Origin: Glandiceps talaboti
Lineage: Eukaryota > Hemichordata > Enteropneusta > Spengelidae
Direction of reading: 5' to 3'
Length of the DNA stretch: 64,000 nt
Assembly (NCBI RefSeq): GCF_964340395.1
Contig: NC_135563.1
Location: forward strand, 5,991,922-6,055,921
The notes beneath the pieces were generated by a model. The model was not told where the DNA came from and made no database searches. It saw nothing but the letters and a program-made list of their open reading frames with translations. Positions within the stretch are counted from its first letter, which is position 1, and each line of letters opens with the position of its first letter. The position numbers and the translations under genes were made by a program. Shown here piece by piece: positions 1-13,147 of the stretch.

Positions 1-2850
1 CCACAAACCATCTAAACTTTGTTATCCCTACACAGTACATATTAAAAAATGGCTGAGTTGTGTGGCCACACTCATCAGAGATCACTGACCGTCACACCAC
101 AAACCATCTAAACTTTGTTATCCCTACACAGTACAATATATTACAAAATGGCTGAGTTGTGCGGCCATACTCATCAGAGATCACTGACCGTCACACCACA
201 CACCATCTTTAACTATTTTATCCTACACAGTACATATTACAAAATTGCTGAGTTGTGTGGCCATACTCATCAGAGATCACTGACCGTCACGCCACAAACC
301 ATCTAAACTTTGTTATCCCTACACAGTACATATTACAAAATGGCTGAGTTGTGTGGCCACACTCATCAGAGATCATTGACCGTCACACCACAAACCATGT
401 AAACTTTGTTATCCCTACACAGTACATATTACAAAATGGCTGAGTTATGTGGCCACAATCAGAGATCATTGACCGTCACACCACAAACCATCTAAACTTT
501 GTTATCCCTACACACTACATATTACAAAATGGCTGAGTTGTGTGGCCACACTCATCATAGATCATTGACCGTCACACCACAAACCATGTAAACTTTGTTA
601 TCCCTACACAGTACATATTACAAAATGGCTGAGTTATGTGGCCACAATCAGAGATCATTGACCGTCACACCACAAACCATCTAAACTTTGTTATCCTTAC
701 ACAGTACATATTACAAAATGGCTGAGTTTTGTGGCCATACTCATCAGAGATCACTGACCGTCACACCACACACCATCTAAACTATTTTATCCTACACAGG
801 ACATATTACAAAATGGCTGAGTTGTGTGGCCACACTCATCAGAGATCATTGACCGTCACACCACAAACCATCTAAACTTTGTTATCCCTACACAGTACAT
901 ATTATAAAATGGCTGAGTTGTGTGGCCACACTCATCAGAGATCACTGACCGTCACACCACAAACCATCTAAACTTTGTTATCCCTACACAGTACAATATA
1001 TTACAAAATGGCTGAGTTGTGTGGCCACACTCATCAGAGATCATTGACCTTCACACCACAAAACCATCTAAACTATTTTATCCCTACACAGTACATATTA
1101 CAAAATGGCTGAGTTGTGTGGCCATAATCATCAGAGATCACTGACCGTCACACCACAAACCATGTAAACTTTGTTATCCCTACACAGTACATATTACAAA
1201 ATGGCTGAGTTATGTGGCCACACTCATCAGAGATCATTGACCGTCACACCACAAACCATCTAAACTTTGTTATCCCTACACAGTACAATATATTACAAAA
1301 TGGCTGAGTTTTGTGGCCATACTCATCAGAGATCACTGACCGTCACACAACAAAACCATCTAAACTATTTTATCCCTACACAGTACATATTACAAAATGG
1401 TTGAGTTATGTGGCCACAATCAGATATCATTGACCGTCACACCACAAACCATCTAAACTTTGTTATCCCTACACACTACATATTACAAAATGGCTGAGTT
1501 GTGTGGCCACACTCATCATAGATCATTGACCGTCACACCACAAACCATGTAAACTTTGTTATCCCTACACAGTACATATTACAAAATGGCTGAGTTATGT
1601 GGCCACAATCAGAGATCATTGACCGTCACACCACAAACCATCTAAACTTTGTTATCCTTACACAGTACATATTACAAAATGGCTGAGTTTTGTGGCCATA
1701 CTCATCAGAGATCACTGACCGTCACACCATACACCATCTAAACTATTTTATCCTACACAGGACATATTACAAAATGGCTGAGTTGTGTGGCCACACTCAT
1801 CAGAGATCATTGACCGTCACACCACAAACCATCTAAACTTTGTTATCCCTACACAGTACATATTATAAAATGGCTGAGTTGTGTGGCCACACTCATCAGA
1901 GATCACTGACCGTCACACCACAAACCATCTAAACTTTGTTATCCCTACACAGTACAATATATTACAAAATGGCTGAGTTTTGTGGCCATACTCATCAGAG
2001 ATCACTGACCGTCACACAACAAAACCATCTAAACTATTTTATCCCTACACAGTACATATTACAAAATGGCTGAGTTGTGTGGCCACACTCATCAGAGATC
2101 ATTGACCGTCACACCACAAAACCATCTAAACTATTTTATCCCTACACAGTACATATTACAAAATGGCTGAGTTGTGTGGCCATAATCATCAGAGATCACT
2201 GACCGTCACACCACAAACCATGTAAACTTTGTTATCCCTACACAGTACATATTACAAAATGGCTGAGTTATGTGGCCACACTCATCAGAGATCATTGACC
2301 GTCACACCACAAACCATCTAAACTTTGTTATCCCTACACAGTACAATATATTACAAAATGGCTGAGTTGTGTGGTCACACTCATCAGAGATCATTGACCG
2401 TCACACCACAAACCATGTAAACTTTGTTATCCCTACACAGTACATATTACAAAATGGCTGAGTTGTGTGGCCATAATCATCAGAGATCTTTGACCGTCAC
2501 ACCACAAACCATGTAAACTTTGTTATCCCTACACAGTACATATTACAAAATGGCTAAGTTACGTGGCCACAATCAGAGATCATTGACCGTCACACCACAA
2601 ACCATCTAAACTTTGTTATCCTTACACAGTACATATTACAAAATGGCTGAGTTTTGTGGCCACACTCATCAGAGATCACTGACCGTCACACCACAAACCA
2701 TGTAAACTTTGTTATCCCTACACAGTACATATTACAAAATGGCTGAGTTGTGTGGCCACACTCATCAGAGATCATTGACCGTCACACCACAAACCATGTA
2801 AACTTTGTTATCCCTACACAGTACATATTACAAAATGGCTTAATAGTTGT
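1..2850. repeat. 96-bp tandem satellite array, about 30 units, open at the left edge
   Basis: Units of about 96 bp follow one another from base 1 to about 2850. Each contains the blocks CTAAACTTTGTTATCC, TACACAGTACATATTAC, AAAATGGCTGAGTT and AGAGATCA-TGACCGTCACA. Units differ by a few substitutions and 1-4 base indels. Marker variants such as CACACTACAT and CATCATAGATC recur about 960 bp apart (near 510 and 1470), so there is a higher-order period of about ten units. The array decays near 2840-2880 into unique DNA. Short reading frames in it are by-products of the repeat. Confidence 0.95.
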
Positions 2851-2879
2851 GTGGCAACTCTCTAGGTCCCTACAGAGTA

Positions 2880-4991
2880 CATATTTGCATACTTTATTTG
2901 TCAATTTTTATTTTTTTGCCAATTAATCGCTGTTATTATCTTTGCAATATACATGTACATCATCATCGCTTAGTGGGCATATAGTCTTGTTGCTCGTTGT
3001 ATTTGAATCCATCATTTACATTACTATTTATTTGCTTATCTTAAAACCATCCTGGTTTTATTGTTGCACCATCATTTGCATTTGGCAGGTGCTATGTGCA
3101 TGGTCTTGTTGCTAGGCACATTTTCGATTCATACTTTGAGTCTTTAATTAGTTACCTACATGTTGTCTTTGTAACACACATCATTTATTTCACTGTTGCT
3201 AAGGACATGATCATTATAGCTAGAGTCAGTTTGTTCTGAACAATATAACACCCAAAGATATCCCACCAAATGTCATCCCTATTCACCATGTAGCTTTTCA
3301 GATTTTCAGATCTAATTTGCATATCACCAATGGGATTATTAATTTATATCATAAACAAATCTTAATCTATACACAAAGAACGTTCAGTTTAGAAGTTAGT
3401 CACACACATTTTGCTTTGAATAATTTTCAAACTCGAAAAAAAACTCAAAAGTAGTATCTTCACCAAATAAATAAATACAAAGTTGACTGGTCCTGCAATG
3501 TTTGACTTTAAGTTGTTTACAAACAGAGAGAGACACTTTACAATACCCACAGCACTACAGAACCAATGTTCAAATATGCTAAGTATCAAGTATTCATTTG
3601 ATGACATGTAATTCATTCAGGTCAGTCCTACCTTATTTAATCCTATTCATTATGTGCACGATACCTCCATAATATCACATCCATAATATCGTTCCCATGT
3701 CCATAGCATAATTCCTGGCAGATGACAAACATATACATTACCTGCAATGTAATTGTTAATATCTGTTGTCAAACACCATCCATTGACACTGACCAAGCAT
3801 ACTGCATTTCTAATAATTGGGCAATTTCAATCATTTAACATTCACGTTTTTTAGAATTGGGCAACATAAATAATTATTCATGTTTGGTTCCAGTTACCCG
3901 ACCCCATCTTGATTTTCATGAAATCGCAAAAAAATACCACCTAATTTCAAATTTTACTTATGGTACTACTTTGGGAATAAGCTGCATTCATTGTTACCCT
4001 TCCTCTTGAAATATGCTACATTCATAACGTTATATGGAAATTCAAAATAAAAAGTTTGATATTGTATATGGATGTATGTATGTATGTATGTATGTATGTA
4101 TGTATGTATGTATGTATGTATGTATGTATGTATGCATATGTATACATGTGTGCGAGTGTGTATGTGCATGTGGTGTTTCAATGGAACACTCAACCTCAAT
4201 TTGTATAATTCAGTACAGCACAGAGCTATACACACAAGTTTGGAATTTGTAGGGAGGGAACCAACCATACAATGTCAAAGGGGATGAAAACTACCACTGT
4301 ACCAGAGTGATTGCCTTGGTATTTGGCAAGAACGTTACTCAAGGATGTGTAGATTGGAAATACTCAAAAAGAAAGTGATTACAACATAGTTATGTGATTT
4401 AGCTCAAAAATAGTGACTACAGTTGTATCTTCAACGCCAAAAAAGAAACTAACTGGCATTCCAAAAACAAAATTTGTCTCGGTGTCCTTTATATAATCAT
4501 CAACATACTGTAATCTATAATTAAGGCATCACAGGAATTCTTGTGACTGGTTCCTGGATAGGAATCAATCGATATGAAAATGTCCCCTAACTCACTGCAT
4601 CTCTTTCATGTTAAAGCTTTTAAAGTGAAACTTACCTAGTTAATTGATTTACAGCAAAACGTATGATGTTCTTCAAGGGAACCAGATTTTGTCCATTAAT
4701 ATTTCAGAAGAATGTCTTTCCGACCGAGCCTTTGAGCAACGCGCACCCGTCTGAGTTGAGTGCTTTTGCCGCGTTTTCTCCACGCATGCGTCTGTCATGG
4801 GCATCAAATTAACGTGATTGATGGATTCCAATGTCGAAAGGTTAAACACGCATTCGAATTTGAGAGGGAAGATAAGTGAAAGACCAATGCATAATCTTAA
4901 ACATGTATATAGATTGAGAGTTTTGAGGTGAAATTGAGCGCCATATCAGGATAATATATAGAGCGATATGGTAATACACAATTCGCTGTAT

Positions 4992-5027
<36 letters not shown>

Positions 5028-6990
5028 ATAATTTTAAATATTAGATTATTTTATTATTATTTTCATCATGCAATTAAAAGATTAGTTTTACAAACTAAGG
5101 AAAATCACGTAAACCATAAATCGTTTAACCTATCACTTTGTATGGACACAGGCTAATAAATGGTGATAAGCTATTCGAGTATATCAATCATCCCATACTG
5201 ATAAAACCACTATCAGCATAAATTACAATTGTTACATTGCATAGAAAAGTGCATATCAAGCATGCAAATAACCCTAATAAAAATAGTCGTGACCATCACG
5301 TAAATCAAGGAGAAATCAACCGCTCCAAGACTGCCAACTTTTTTAGGTTGGAAAGGCGGGAATCACACGTATATGATCACAGCTTAAGCGTTTGTAATTT
5401 AAGTAGCTTTTGTAAACGTATATATGAACTAGCCAAGTGACAAAAATGTGTTCGACCAACTTTGTCCAAACAGTGGGATTCCAATTTAGTAATGACAGAC
5501 ACGGAACATCTTTGAACTGTTATCGCGCATACTCACACGAGGAATAGATATACCGCGCTCAAACTGTCTCTTTTCGTGCAAAACTGTCCGCGATAGGTAC
5601 TTCAGTGTTACGATATTCGAAGCGCATTGTACAAGCAATTATTCGGGGCGGTGGGGTTATTATCAAAGTGCTTGCTCCTTGTCAAGCTTTCCCACAATTT
5701 ATTTGTGTTGAAGCCATACAGGAAGGCAACGTCTGAACAAATAGGACCAACTCATCTAGAATATCACTGTGTAGAATATATGTCAGTCAGTGAAAATATA
5801 CTACATACTTGGATGATACTGACTTGAAAACCTCTGACAGGTTTCATTGCACAAATATTTATAACTGTTAATACTGATTATAAATATTAAATACATATTG
5901 AAAACAAAGAATATTGTAATGTTGCGACGAGAACTAGTGTCGGATGGGTTGTATCCCATTTTCTTTCTATATCAGCACTCCAGCGCTCGCACCATCAAAT
6001 GTACGTACTACAATCGACTTGGTCCATAGTTTGAAATTTTATGCCATTAAATGGCCTCCTACATGTCCTTATTTTTATCAAAGTGCTTAGTACTGTGGGA
6101 ATGGGACACCCCTCCCAATAGCTATAATGGGTATACTGTTTCTGTCCAGAATTAGAGACCTCCCCAAGTTTAGAGGTCATTGCCTATTGCCAGATGAAGA
6201 TGGCTGTTATTGGAACACGCTGATATTTTGTTGCACTGTTGACTGATAAAATTAAGTTTTGCTCGATGAACATGTAAATAGTCAGACACACTCAAGCCAC
6301 TGTATTAAACGGGGAGAAGAATAATCCCGGACTTGAAGTAAAGAGGAAGGGTAGTCCACCCTGATCTCCTAGATATTAATTTAAATGCATTTCAAACTGT
6401 TTGTAGAGAGCAATAGATGTAATACGCATGTGTGATAGTAGTCTGGATGCAGAATTTAGTTCCAAGTATACATTTTTAACTATACATATCGTAACGATAT
6501 TGTATAGGAATTAGACTAGTGAATTTGCTTATGAAAAACTCATTTCACTGGTCACGTCAACGCCCTACTTAAGTGACTGAAACTTGAACTGAAATACCCT
6601 GAAAAATTGATGAAAAACTCCCGAAAAGCAGTACTTACACTTATATAGTTGTAACTTGTAATTTTACTGTAACATAGAGTATGGTCTCAACAGCAGTTAA
6701 AATTCGTGTAGATCATGATATATGTATGATTTTTTAGCTTCTGAAACAAGTAGAATATGTACAAGTAGAGCGGTATTAAAATAGAATAGAAGTAGCATAT
6801 GTAAATATGTACAAGTAGAACGGTTAGCCTGCATTCCAACATATAATGATTGACTTTGATATGACAAATACTCATTGCAGAGGAAATTAAACGATCCAAA
6901 TTATGCGTTGTCTGTGACAAATAATGTAGCATAATGAACGGTAAAAATACCCCATATAGCTGTTTACTGGTTTTACACAGAAAATAAAAA
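2880..6990. other. Gene-free stretch with two microsatellites
   Basis: I see no exon series or recognisable protein here. It contains a TATG-repeat at about 4071-4135, a TTG-repeat at about 4995-5027, and a short CpG-bearing patch near 4715-4800 (CGACCGAGCC ... CACGCATGCGTC) that might be promoter DNA but has no coding exon I can attach to it. The open frames are short and without similarity I recognise. Confidence 0.5.
4071..4135. repeat. (TATG)n microsatellite
   Basis: About 16 uninterrupted tetranucleotide units, followed by a degenerate TG-rich tail to about 4170. Confidence 0.95.
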
Positions 6991-6995
6991 CATAC

Positions 6996-9159
6996 TTAAT
7001 ATTCATTATCCTTCGATCCCACAAGGAAGGAATAGAGAGTGTCCCCATATATACTATCTGCAGACAACAGGGTTTCCCCATAAACTTGTACCCCAAGATC
7101 AGGTTTTGTGCGTATGTGTGTGTGTGTGTGTGTGTGAACTAGTTCATTTTCTCCATATTCCAATCTGGGACTGAATTCCGGTTTCTTCAGGATCTTCTTG
7201 CAAATATCGAGGTGTCGCCGAATAACATCTACATGAATGAGAAGGGTGTAATTATTGATCAAACCTGCCATTTATTTACTTAAGCATATACATTTTACCA
7301 ATACTGAGTTTATATATATACCTACCTACCTACCTACCTACCTACCTACATACCTACATACATACATACATACATACATACATACATACATACATACATA
7401 CATACATACATCTTCAATATCCTGTTAGACCAAAAGAGGTTTTATGTTTCGATATTTCTAATTATCTTTCTTTTGATTAATTGGTCTATTTTTTATCTAT
7501 CAGTTGATGTTGTCACATGTTTTTTTTTAATTTCCATGCCTGACCTTTTTTTCTAATGTGAAAATGACAATTGATCCAAAAGTGAGAAAGTCCGTTTGTC
7601 CGTTCTTTATTGAGTAACCTTTCTGGAAAGGGGTACTTGGAAATTTACGAAAGTAATTCGGACTACAAATGACACAAATTAATTAGAGGCGGGGTGGTAT
7701 TTTTAAGGGAGAGCAACCATTTTTCTTGGAATTGTTGAGGGATGGTCAATATTTGTGTGGAATATTTTTGGTCACAGATATTCCAATGACAGGGGGATTG
7801 GTTGTGTCAGTATTGTACAAGGTCTTAGGAGCGGGTCAATCTTATCCAGGTTCGAACTTCTAAAAATCACCCCCCCCCCCTTCCCATGTGATTTTTACCA
7901 GTCCCTCACGTAAGAAGTGATACGTTCGATTATATATCTTTAGAGTTACCTTCTCTGCTACTGCCTGCAATATTCACGAACGCTAGATTGGCACCTGCTT
8001 CTCCGCTATTTGTTATTTCGTCACCATAGCTACAGAGAAGAGAGATTTCTGGAAACTTCGCTGCCTCTTCAAAATCCAGAAGGTCTCCTGCTTTTCCAGT
8101 GGCAAATGTTATGACGTAACCATTAAAACCATGCTGACCATTCCAAACACATGGTTCTGGTTTAAGATCACTGTTTGTTAGGTTCAGCAAAGCTACCATC
8201 GGGTCACCGTTTCGAGTACAAAGGCGATAAATAGGGATGACTTGCGCAAACATTCGTGGATTCACTTCCATAATTTTGATATCTCCATTCGGTCTAACAA
8301 AGGCTTCGACGTCGATAAATTGATTGTTGAATCCCTTATCTATAGCTTTGCCAACTATGGCGTCGTATACAGCCCATAATTGAACCTCTAGATTCTCACT
8401 AGCCTCAAATGGCAGCTTAACACCCATAAATGCCGACGGGTTACTTTTCCAGTACACGTTTTCCGTTATTTGCCAATGGAGGATCTCCCCGTGAAAGATA
8501 CATCCATCTACAGTGACAGTCTTGGCGCCATCGACGAACTCTTCCAGAATTAAGCTGTTGTTGGCAAATTTGGGGTACACTTCTTTATTTGAATATTTGT
8601 CGATAAATCTTGCAAGGGATTGGCTGAGACTCTGATCATTATACCACGTGATGTGGTCCTTCAGATTGTTGATTGAGGAAATTTGGCTGACCCCAAATGA
8701 CCCGGTACCAGTGCATGGTTTGATGAACCCTGGAATTCAAACTTCTAGCAATGCACTTTTCAATGTTTCATCATCGACGTTGCCAGCATCTAAAACGGTG
8801 TGTTTTAGCGTCGTTTTCTCCAAATCCAAATACATACGAGTGTAGTATTTATGGAATGTTAGTAACACAGACTCCATCGACGGTCCACTAATATGTGGGA
8901 ATTTTTGCGCGAGGGCGGCATGTACTAGTGCACCAATATCAGTCACACTAAGAGTATGTTGTATGCTGTTATCCACAACAACCTTCTCACACATCTCGGT
9001 GTAGTCAAGCAAGTCAAAGTGTTCACTCTCACCAGCTGTCACTTTATAAAAACAAAACCTTGCCTTCACATCGGCAGGCATGTCGTCAATTCTTGTTGCG
9101 TGATATTCGTCTCGAACTGTCGGACATAACACCAACACATTCTGTTTAATTGGTTCCAT
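6996..9159 (-). CDS. ATP-grasp ligase-like protein, two coding exons, with one in-frame TGA
   Basis: Coding exon 1 is 9159-7950 and exon 2 is 7228-6996 (donor gtaact, acceptor catgtag, phase 1): 480 codons plus stop. The start MEPIKQNVLVLCP opens an N-terminal alpha/beta domain. Around residues 143-160, FIKPCTGTGSFGVSQ matches the ATP-binding Lys and glycine-rich loop of ATP-grasp enzymes. FIDVEAFVRPNGDIKIMEVNPRM matches the metal-binding Glu/Asn-Pro-Arg end of the fold. This superfamily joins a carboxylate to an amine or thiol using ATP (carnosine synthase and L-amino-acid ligases are relatives); the substrate is unknown. Codon 141 (8739-8737) is TGA, in LLEV-stop-IPGF, where Gly (GGA) would fit; about 340 open codons follow. 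Either this is a nonsense allele or very young pseudogene, or an assembly error. The last exon reads through a CA repeat as alternating His-Thr. A possible upstream acceptor (TTTACAG, about 9215) suggests a 5' UTR intron. Confidence 0.8.
7311..7410. repeat. (CCTA)n/(CATA)n compound microsatellite
   Basis: CCTA units pass into CATA units. The array lies inside the intron of the ATP-grasp gene. Confidence 0.95.
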
Positions 9160-10255
9160 GTTAAATCAACGGATCTTGTACCGATTGGAATACTGGAAGT
9201 TATTGAAAATGTAGCAATTCTGTAAACCGAAAGATAACATGATTTAACTAAAACTTCATAATCATAATTCATACTTCAATCATTTCTAATTCATGCCGGG
9301 TACAAACATGGGGTGTACCTGACACTCACTTATGGGTCCTTCAGTAATTACTAAGGGAGGGGGGTGTGAAGCATTGGTCTGTTATGTAAAATGTGGCCCT
9401 ACCCCAATTCTGTTTTCTAAAACGTGGCCCTCTTCCAAACGCCTTTCTCTAAAACATGACCCGTACCCTTTGAGATATGCTTTTCTTTAAAGACTCCAGG
9501 GTTACAAATGCTGTCGGTTGTGTCACAGAATCAATGGCAAGGACTATATCTCTCCACTGCCACCTCAGTCAATAACAAAAAAAAAGAGTATTAGAGTTCA
9601 AGTTGTTGCCCACTACTACCACCACAGTGAATTTGTCAGTAAGCACTGCATCCTCGTGTTTGGATCTACTGGTAATTGGCATAGCTGAAGGCCAGAACTC
9701 CCAAAGACTAGGGCGCACGACACACCTTGTGATTGGGAACTAGGTCAACATCCCCACTCCTTGACATTATCACTAACATCTTGCCTCTCTGTTCATCCTT
9801 CACTCCTGCGAGACCCACTCCTCTCTCTACACCGCAAATAATGGTTGACTGCAGCGATTTGACTGATATGTCCTGATATTGCAGTACATTGATGGCAGTG
9901 GTGGGATCTGTGGAACATCATGTGAAACTGCGGACAGCGGTAGGGTGCCAAAATCACAAAATAATACAAAGTTAGATAATACAATGAGTCAACGCAAAAT
10001 AAAATGCATGGTCCTCCACCGAGAGCTGATTTGAAAATGTGACACCCCAGTTCCATAGGCCCTCCCCTTGTAATTACTGAACACTCCCTGTAATTACTTA
10101 ACACTTATAAGATATCAAATTACCAAATACAAACTAACCAAAAAAGGTTCATCAGCTTGGTAGATTATGGAGGTTATAACTTATCAGGCCCAATAAAAGA
10201 AATTTTGTGATTCCGATTACATTCAATTTTACAACAAATTGGGTAGTTAGATTTT
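9160..10255. other. Gene-free stretch upstream of the ATP-grasp gene
   Basis: No exon recognised. 9380-9490 holds imperfect direct repeats around AAAACGTGGCCCT and ACATGACCC. Similar phrases made of ACCCCATTTTAGACC occur at 25790-26220 and 19550-19750, suggesting a degenerate dispersed repeat. This stretch also contains the probable promoter and 5' UTR of the minus-strand gene below 9159. Confidence 0.4.
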
Positions 10256-11803
10256 ATGAGTGTCTAGTTCAGGTACGTAGTTATGTTGTCCGTTGCGTTA
10301 TGGTCTCTGTGTGATATTGGTTTCTGCCCATCAAATGTACAGCCATTACAGATTGGAAAAACAGTTTTATATTGTCTTTTTAAAGGTGATTCAAAATGCT
10401 CACATTCACTATTGCTATTTTGCTAGACATGTTTGTGAAATGTATTCTGGTTTTAAAACTTTAAAAAAGCGTCTGCAAATACCTTAAAATGACCTTTTTT
10501 AAAAGTCAGTTCCCTTCGGATTTACTTCGAGAGTTTTCGGGTATTTCCGGTCCCACTTAGACCACGCGATTTTGTGACGTCATTAGAGAGCCATCGTTAG
10601 CACGTCGCTATGACGAGTGTAGTCAACAGGTGAATAAAACTCAACAGCATTGTGAAAAAATACATTGCTGGTGGTTGTAATAGACATCAGTAAACCAAAA
10701 CTACAGACTACATGTCTTATTAACCAACATTTACCGATTTTTACTTGCACTTTCTGACTAATTGGCAGTGTCTGTGGGTATAAATACTAAAATATTATGT
10801 CCCCATATTATGGCAAAATGAATCAAAATATATCGCTGGATTTCCTGTGCGTATATTTTATTTCGGTCAACCCACCATTAACAAACCGAGATCAGGCAGT
10901 GTCTCTACGCATGTTTCTGACATGCAAACTGAATATCGAGACGATGCGAACAACTTTTGTGATTTCTTTTTCTCGAACACGTAAAAAAATATTTTTTTAA
11001 AAAGTTCCACAATGAAAAACTAGGCCCGTGGGGGTGGAATAACCAGAACCAAACAATTATATTTTTTATGCCTTATTGATTTAGTCGAAATGATTTTTTT
11101 TTCTTGTTACATCATTTTTTCCCCTGACTTTTTTTAATACTTTAAACTACAATTTTAATCACAGACACTAGAATCAACCTTTATGGAATTTTTTTATATC
11201 ATACAGAATACATTTTTATACACACCAATTCTTTTACGACGGGGAATATAACGATGATTTTTGGCAGGGAGGTACAGGACATTTTGACAATATTAATATT
11301 TATCATTCTACAATAAGACCGATTAGGTGCAAGGTATAGTGTTTATAGATAAAGTTCCTATCTTTGACGAGTGGAAGTGTAGATGGTTGACCACCATATC
11401 AATGATGTCCCGTGTACATGTCGCGTTGGACCGCATAACCTCGTACGCGTAATTATATTTTTTTAAAACGTTTTTGGGATTATTGTAGCTTGCGATCGTT
11501 AAGATGTTACTCCTACGTACTTGGTTTATGTTTCACCTATAAAGTCATTTCGGGAAGTACATATTATAACATCAACTTCGAAAGTATGGTTCGGTACCCT
11601 TCGCCATGTTTGGACGTCAAAAATCAACCGGGAACTCCCACTTTATTTCCATGTACATGTATGTACAAGGCACAGCCAAGCCAAGCCGCTAGCACGTTGC
11701 GAGATCATACACGAAGCTGAACACATGCAACGTGTCACAATTTGACAAGTCCATGACTGTCAGATAGTTCCTAAGGCCCATAAAAAATTACAATGATACT
11801 GAC

Positions 11804-11888
11804 CTAACTCGTCACCGTGTCCCATTCGAGCCAATACATTCAACAGTTCAGGCGAGATGATTCGTGGAACACCTTTTAGCACGACCAT
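11804..11888 (-). pseudogene. Orphan duplicate of FUOM coding exon 1
   Basis: The 85-nt exon (ATG at 11888-11886) matches the functional exon at 15929-16013 except for one synonymous change (TCG for TCT). It keeps its donor gtcagt and the TGACGTCA element upstream. It encodes MVVLKGVPRIISPELL and on to GHGDEL, with no FUOM exon 2 downstream on this strand. It should be transcribed leftwards, towards the minus-strand ATP-grasp gene starting at 9159. It could act as an alternative promoter or first exon, or be inert. Confidence 0.85.
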
Positions 11889-11901
11889 ATTTGCTGCAAA
11901 A

Positions 11902-11909
11902 TGACGTCA
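11902..11909. promoter_or_regulatory. CRE-like palindrome beside the orphan FUOM exon
   Basis: TGACGTCA, a perfect ATF/CREB-type site, 13 bp upstream of the orphan ATG. It is copied from, or to, the site at 15908. Confidence 0.5.
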
Positions 11910-12842
11910 TAACCTTCGGGTGATACCAATACATATACATCGTGTATTTTGAAGGGGTTACATGTGATTGGTTATTCGCACATTGATTCTGATACGTACG
12001 TAAGGCTGGTTAAACGTATTATGGAACTTGACCCAATAAAATAACGTATTGCATAAATAGATAAAAGAATATTCCGCTTTTCTTCTCAAGTTTTGCTCTC
12101 TCGGCCGGTTCGGTCCCTTGCCCCCTGTCCAGAGGGTGGATACTTAGTGGTTTGTTCTACCGAGGGATACCCAACGCCACACTTTCCGTGTGAACTTTCG
12201 ATGTGACTCATGTAATACGCGACAACTTTAAGTAGATGGCACGGATATAGGTGGCTGTTTCGGACTAGCGGTCCAAAAGTCATAACTTACACTAAGTTAT
12301 GTATTATTTCTGAAGTTTGTTGCAATAATAAATGAAGCTAATGTTAGTCTATTCTGTATAGTGTATATATAGGTCTTATACAAAATCACAGATAACTAAC
12401 AGTATACATTCTGTGACAAAATGTATCTAAAGTTTATCTATTTTGTTGTCCTGGAACTCCACCGCTTACTGCTAAAACATCGTTTAACGGTCAGCTGTCA
12501 GTTATAAAACCACAAACGTGACCCATTGTCGTTGCAGTTACAATTAATAATGCGTTCACCACAATACAAGAAAATTGAATGCCTCTAGTAATATCAAGGA
12601 TTATTTGTGAAGGTTAATTTCCCAGGTCAAAATTTACTTTCTACATATATCTTCTTATATCATGCACAGCCAAGTTTTTGTCTTTGAACAGAAAATATGG
12701 ATTATGTACCCTGCTGTTCGTTCTACGTCACAATGACCCATGTCTACAGCAGCGGTTCTATGAATGGGCGAAATATGAATCTATATTTTTCCCGATTTTT
12801 TTTTCAAAACTCTTGCTTGACGAGGTATGGAACTTATATTAT

Positions 12843-12970
12843 TCCCAATATTTGTCTTTATTTAATCGGACAACTTACTTGTGCACTAAGGGGTATTCTT
12901 CTAACGACTCGTAGGACAAGACCCTTTAGGCCACGAGTAAGTTCCTATGCTGAACGAAGAAAAAATATTA
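12843..12970. repeat. Dispersed foldback element (hairpin family A), copy in the left arm
   Basis: The ends are CCCAATATTTGTCTTTATT and an inverted, degraded GAAGAAAAAATATTAG, with a core of CACTAAGG ... CCTTTAGG. It resembles hairpins at 33816-33950 and 43752-43889 and is mirrored at about 14842-14969 in the right arm. About 130 bp upstream (TTCTACGTCACAA) is also shared with the copies in STX18 and TM2D2 introns, so the full family unit is about 280 bp. Confidence 0.6.
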
Positions 12971-13147
12971 GAGAACGTGGAAAATCTAGGGGTGCATGTA
13001 CAAGTGACATTTAGGCCTTGCGAATTTGGTTAATCTTGTTTGACACAATAAAATAAACTTGAATTAAAAACTTGAATTAAAAATATTCACTGGACATTTG
13101 TTGATTTTCTATAAGTTTGTTTTGTCACAGCCAAATGCAAAATTATG

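Larger units (their letters stand above)
10256..13147 (+). repeat. Left arm of a large inverted duplication containing FUOM exon 1
   Basis: This arm is the near-exact reverse complement of 14665-17021. Shared landmarks include the inner end GCCAAATGCAAAATTATG (ending 13147), the reading frames at 12086-12283 and 12697-13014 (identical in mirror image at 15534-15731 and 14798-15115), and the outer phrase TGAGTGTCTAGTTCAGG. The inner 2.2 kb differs at roughly 1% of positions. Towards the outer end the similarity becomes patchy, and about 560 bp at 10380-10945 replaces some 35 bp of the other arm. The arm carries a mirror copy of the FUOM promoter, first exon and start of intron 1. Confidence 0.92.

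Noticed and set aside
8737-8739. Selenocysteine codon in the ATP-grasp gene
   Set aside because: ATP-grasp ligases are not known selenoproteins, the site suits Gly, and I did not identify a SECIS hairpin downstream.
12697-13014. 105-residue open frame (identical copy on the other strand at 14798-15115)
   Set aside because: Its duplication is explained by the inverted arms, and it runs through a dispersed hairpin repeat; it has no recognisable domain or exon context.
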